Shown here piece after piece: positions 61,163 to 64,000 of a stretch of DNA of 64,000 nucleotides; the first letter of the stretch is position 1; every line of letters starts with the position of its first letter. Source of the stretch: CBDFGK01 sp965247075 (GTDB lineage: Bacteria > Pseudomonadota > Gammaproteobacteria > Pseudomonadales > Halieaceae); assembly GCA_965247075.1 (NCBI GenBank), contig CBDFGK010000003.1, positions 1,612,001 to 1,676,000 of the forward strand, given 5' to 3'. The notes below the pieces were generated by a model, which was not told the DNA's origin, did not search any database, and saw only the letters and a list, made by a program, of their open reading frames with translations. Made by a program: the position numbers and the translations under genes.

Positions 61163-62695
61163 ATGAGATGCAGTACTTTTTTGATAGCCCTGTGCCTGTT
61201 GCTGCCCGTTGCGCCGGCAGCGGACGAAGAACCAACTGTGGCGGCACAGGCAAAGGAAAAAGCCGATGAGACGCCTGCAGCGCAAGTGTTCACCAGCGAC
61301 CATGAGATTCGCATCAATGGCGAGCGCATCAAGTACACTGCCACGGCCGGCACTATGCTGATGAAAGATGACGAGGGCGAGCCCATCGCGCTGTTCGGCT
61401 ACACCTCCTATATCAAGCAGGGCGCGGATAGAACTGAGCGGCCCCTGATGTTCGCCTGGAATGGTGGCCCGGGCTCGGCGTCCCTGTGGTTGCATATGGG
61501 TGTGCTGGGCCCTCAGCGGACCGAGCTTAACGATTTGCAGATCAATGGCCGCGGCCCCTTTCGGCGGGTCAGCAATAATTACAGCATTCTCGACGAGGTA
61601 GACCTGGTGATGGTCGATCCGATCGGTACGGGATTTTCCCACGCCGTGGGTGAAGCGGAGGGTAAGGATTTTTGGGGGGTAGACAACGATATCAAGTCGG
61701 TCACCGACTTTATTGTGCAGTACACCACTGAACATGGCCGCTGGGCTTCACCCAAGTATATTCTCGGTGAGAGCTACGGCGGTATACGCGGTGGCGGCGT
61801 TAGCTATCAACTGTTGACCCGACACAGCATGGCCCTCAACGGTGTGGTGTTGGTGTCGCCCTATATGGATGTAGCCGGTGGCGGCGGTGTGGGAGTTGCC
61901 AACCTGGTGGTGGGATATACCATGGCGCTCTCCGCCTATGCCGGCACGGCCTGGTATCACGATGCGCTGCTCGATAAGCCGGCTGATCTGCACAAATTTC
62001 TGGCCGAGGTCGATGCCTTTGCCATCGATGAGTACCTGCGTGTGCTGGTAAAGGGCGCCCGCGCCAGTGCCGGCGAGCGGCAGGCGGTGGCAGAAAAACT
62101 GGGCAAATACACGGGTACCACGGCTGACTACTGGCTGGCGGCCAATTTGCGGGTCACCGAAGGGCAGTTCGTGCAGGAACTGCTGCGCAGTCGCGGTCAG
62201 TTGGCGGGTCGAATTGATAGCCGTTACCACAACTACACGACTGACCGCAGGGCGAAGTCCATGCCTTACGACCCATTCTTCAGTGCGATTGGAGCGCCCT
62301 TTGTCGCCACCTTCAATGATTACTACCTGCATGATCTGGGTGTAAAAATGGATCGTAAGTACGTGGTGTCCGGCAACTTGTGGGAGTTTTGGGATCGCTC
62401 CCACGTCGACCCCGCCAACGATTATCCCTCGGCAGTGGCAGATACCGGCCTGGACCTGGCCCATGCCCTCATTATGAACCCTCAAATGAAGGTGTTGGTG
62501 CAGGCGGGCTACTATGACCTGGCCACTCCCTACCGCGCTACCGAGTATTTCATTGACCAGTTGCCCGTGCCCGATTCGGTGCGCGCCAATGTTGCCATCG
62601 AGTACTATGAAGCCGGTCATATGATGTACGTACATCCGGCCTCGTTGGCCAAGTACAAAAAGGACCTGGCCGCCTTTATTGGCAGTACGCATTGA
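61163..62695 (+). CDS. S10 serine carboxypeptidase-like protein
   Basis: A 510-residue secreted protein with signal peptide CSTFLIALCLLLPVAPA. The oxyanion motif is FAWNGGPGSASLWLHMGVLGP. The catalytic Ser is in ILGESYGGIRGGG, Asp in QAGYYDLATPY and His in EAGHMMYVHP. S10 peptidases remove C-terminal residues at acidic pH and are widespread in marine proteobacteria. GGAG six bases before ATG 61163 sets the start, and in-frame ATGs at 61130 and 61151 lack a site. It sits beside the subtilase. Confidence 0.92.
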   Translation: MRCSTFLIALCLLLPVAPAADEEPTVAAQAKEKADETPAAQVFTSDHEIRINGERIKYTATAGTMLMKDDEGEPIALFGYTSYIKQGADRTERPLMFAWNGGPGSASLWLHMGVLGPQRTELNDLQINGRGPFRRVSNNYSILDEVDLVMVDPIGTGFSHAVGEAEGKDFWGVDNDIKSVTDFIVQYTTEHGRWASPKYILGESYGGIRGGGVSYQLLTRHSMALNGVVLVSPYMDVAGGGGVGVANLVVGYTMALSAYAGTAWYHDALLDKPADLHKFLAEVDAFAIDEYLRVLVKGARASAGERQAVAEKLGKYTGTTADYWLAANLRVTEGQFVQELLRSRGQLAGRIDSRYHNYTTDRRAKSMPYDPFFSAIGAPFVATFNDYYLHDLGVKMDRKYVVSGNLWEFWDRSHVDPANDYPSAVADTGLDLAHALIMNPQMKVLVQAGYYDLATPYRATEYFIDQLPVPDSVRANVAIEYYEAGHMMYVHPASLAKYKKDLAAFIGSTH

Positions 62696-62753
62696 TTGTG
62701 AGCGGCCGGTGGAGTCCTTATACTGGCGGCCATATTTCTCACAGGTAGTACCC

Positions 62754-63560
62754 ATGGACAAGGTAAAACACATTATTGCCGTTGCCTCCGGCAAGGGCGG
62801 CGTTGGTAAATCCACCACGGCAGTCAATCTGGCATTGGCCCTGCGTGCCGGCGGGGCTGAAGTGGGCTTGCTGGATGCAGATATCTACGGCCCCAGTCAG
62901 CAAGTGATGCTGGGCGTAAGACAGGGCCGTCGGCCCGAGCAGCAGGATGGTCAGTACCTGGTACCCATCGAGGCCCATGGTCTGAAGACTATGTCAATGG
63001 GCTATCTGGTAACCGATAACACGCCCATGGTCTGGCGCGGGCCCATGGCCGGCGGTGCCCTGCAGCAAATGCTGGAGCAGACAGTCTGGGGTGAACTGGA
63101 TTATCTGGTTATCGATATGCCGCCGGGCACCGGCGATATTCAGCTTACCCTGTCGCAGAAGGCGAAGGTTGCCGGTGCGGTAATTGTTACCACGCCCCAG
63201 GACATCGCCCTGCTGGACGCGCGCAAAGGCATAGAGATGTTTGCCAAGGTTGACATCCCTATTCTTGGCATTGTTGAAAACATGGCGGTGCATATCTGTA
63301 GTGAGTGCGGACACAGCGAGCACATCTTCGGCGCTGAGGGTGGTGAGCGCATCGCCAGGGAATACAGCGTGGAACTGCTGGGGTCGTTGCCGCTGGACCT
63401 GACCATCCGCGAGCAAACCGATGGTGGCAAGCCTACTGTGGTCGCCGCCCCGGATTCTGCCATTACCGCTACATACCGCCGGATCGCCGACAAAATCGCG
63501 GCTCAACTGGCGAGCGGCGCTGAGCGCAGCAGGCCGGAAATTGTCATTAGCGATGACTGA
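62754..63560 (+). CDS. apbC: Mrp/ApbC-type iron-sulfur carrier ATPase, short form
   Basis: A 268-residue P-loop ATPase. It has AVASGKGGVGKSTTAVNLAL (deviant Walker A), LLDADIYGPSQQVMLG, LVIDMPPGTGDIQLTL and the cluster-binding CxxC in VHICSECGHSEHIF. The N-terminal MIP18-like domain found in E. coli Mrp is missing. It carries Fe-S clusters to apo-proteins. No frame upstream supplies the missing domain. Confidence 0.93.
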   Translation: MDKVKHIIAVASGKGGVGKSTTAVNLALALRAGGAEVGLLDADIYGPSQQVMLGVRQGRRPEQQDGQYLVPIEAHGLKTMSMGYLVTDNTPMVWRGPMAGGALQQMLEQTVWGELDYLVIDMPPGTGDIQLTLSQKAKVAGAVIVTTPQDIALLDARKGIEMFAKVDIPILGIVENMAVHICSECGHSEHIFGAEGGERIAREYSVELLGSLPLDLTIREQTDGGKPTVVAAPDSAITATYRRIADKIAAQLASGAERSRPEIVISDD

Positions 63561-63575
63561 TAGAGCAGGCAAACT

Positions 63576-64000
63576 ATGAGTATCAAGGCGGACAAGTGGA
63601 TTCGGCGCATGGCCGAAGAGCAGGGCATGATTGAGCCCTTTGAGGCTGGACAGGTGCGCTACGCCGGTGAAAATCGAGTGATTTCCTACGGCACCTCCAG
63701 TTACGGTTACGATGTGCGTTGCTCGTCGCACTTCAAGGTATTTACCAATATCCACTCGGCCACGGTGGATCCCAAGGCCTTTGATGAGCAAAGCTTTGTG
63801 GATATCGAGGCTGACAGTTGCATCATCCCTCCCAATTCCTTTGCCCTGGCGTCCACTGTGGAGTTCTTTCGTATTCCGCGCAATGTGCTGACGATTTGCC
63901 TGGGCAAATCTACCTACGCTCGCTGTGGCATTATTATCAACGTGACACCGCTGGAACCCGAGTGGGAGGGTCATGTCACCCTGGAGTTTTCCAACACCAC
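63576..64000 (+). CDS. dcd: dCTP deaminase, 5' part (cut by window end)
   Basis: ATG 63576 starts MSIKADKWIRRMAEEQGMIE. VISYGTSSYGYDVRCSSHFKVF and ICLGKSTYARCGIIINVTPL follow, and the catalytic Glu is in EPEWEGHVTLEFSNT. It deaminates dCTP to dUTP for thymidylate synthesis. GAGCAGG lies upstream. About 141 codons are visible of a usual 188. It follows apbC by 15 bp, the common gammaproteobacterial pair. Confidence 0.95.
   Translation, partial: MSIKADKWIRRMAEEQGMIEPFEAGQVRYAGENRVISYGTSSYGYDVRCSSHFKVFTNIHSATVDPKAFDEQSFVDIEADSCIIPPNSFALASTVEFFRIPRNVLTICLGKSTYARCGIIINVTPLEPEWEGHVTLEFSNT

Noticed and set aside
61748..62827. 359-residue minus-strand open frame over the S10 peptidase
   Set aside because: It is a shadow of a gene with a complete Ser-Asp-His catalytic set on the plus strand.
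62994..63974. 326-residue minus-strand open frame over apbC and dcd
   Set aside because: Both plus-strand genes have strong family motifs, and the antisense frame has none.

Overview
The window looks like the chromosome of a marine-type gammaproteobacterium, probably near the Cellvibrionales/Halieaceae. This is inferred from the gene content: Fur/BamE/RnfH/RatA/SmpB clustered beside ssrA, a grpE-dnaK-dnaJ-dapB block with sigma-32 type promoters, heteromeric acyl-CoA dehydrogenases, and a TonB receptor. The tmRNA tag reads ANDDNYGAQLAA. No species can be named from this sequence alone.

Positions 1-22650 form an accessory island next to the 3' end of ssrA, with a truncated P4-type integrase at the junction. 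It holds a nested transposon stack (IS21 interrupted by IS630, itself interrupted by an ISL3 element with a clear 8-bp target duplication). After that come hipBA, a Fic protein, a degraded darT toxin gene, and a four-gene cluster of RHH regulator, PLD-nuclease/SNF2-helicase fusion, Eco57I-type DNA methyltransferase and AAA ATPase. The ATPase gene is cut short by an IS end. The island continues with a low-GC orphan gene behind an attC-like sequence, an IS66 terminal relic, a 1268-residue SIR2-domain protein, an ISNCY-type relic and a DinJ/YafQ toxin-antitoxin pair. The helicase/methylase/ATPase cluster and the large SIR2 protein are the best candidates for an undescribed defence system.

Positions 22650-42800 are mostly core genome: ssrA and smpB, a TauE-type exporter, an SNF-family transporter, ratA-rnfH, bamE, fur, recN, hrcA, grpE, dnaK, dnaJ, dapB and a CnoX-like thioredoxin, followed by a TonB-dependent receptor, an amidohydrolase and a GNAT enzyme. 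A second IS630 copy sits exactly in the hrcA stop codon. A family of hairpins built on GGGGTCAGAGT occurs three times (26791, 31818, 40444).

Positions 42800-48411 are a fatty-acid/lipid-type catabolic block: two adjacent acyl-CoA dehydrogenases, a luciferase-like monooxygenase, a short-chain dehydrogenase and a tandem two-domain TetR regulator. The two operons share an upstream motif with identical internal spacing. Positions 48502-52704 are one minus-strand operon (TlpA-like thioredoxin, DUF4266 lipoprotein, DUF3570 barrel, ApbE, glutamine amidotransferase, TagI).

Positions 52800-55380 hold two decayed copies of one transposase flanking a secreted protein with eight PxxV repeats. The window ends with a single-domain asparaginase, a large beta-propeller sensor kinase, a divergently transcribed subtilisin with nine GNYWQN repeats at its C-terminus, an S10 carboxypeptidase, a short Mrp ATPase and the start of dcd.
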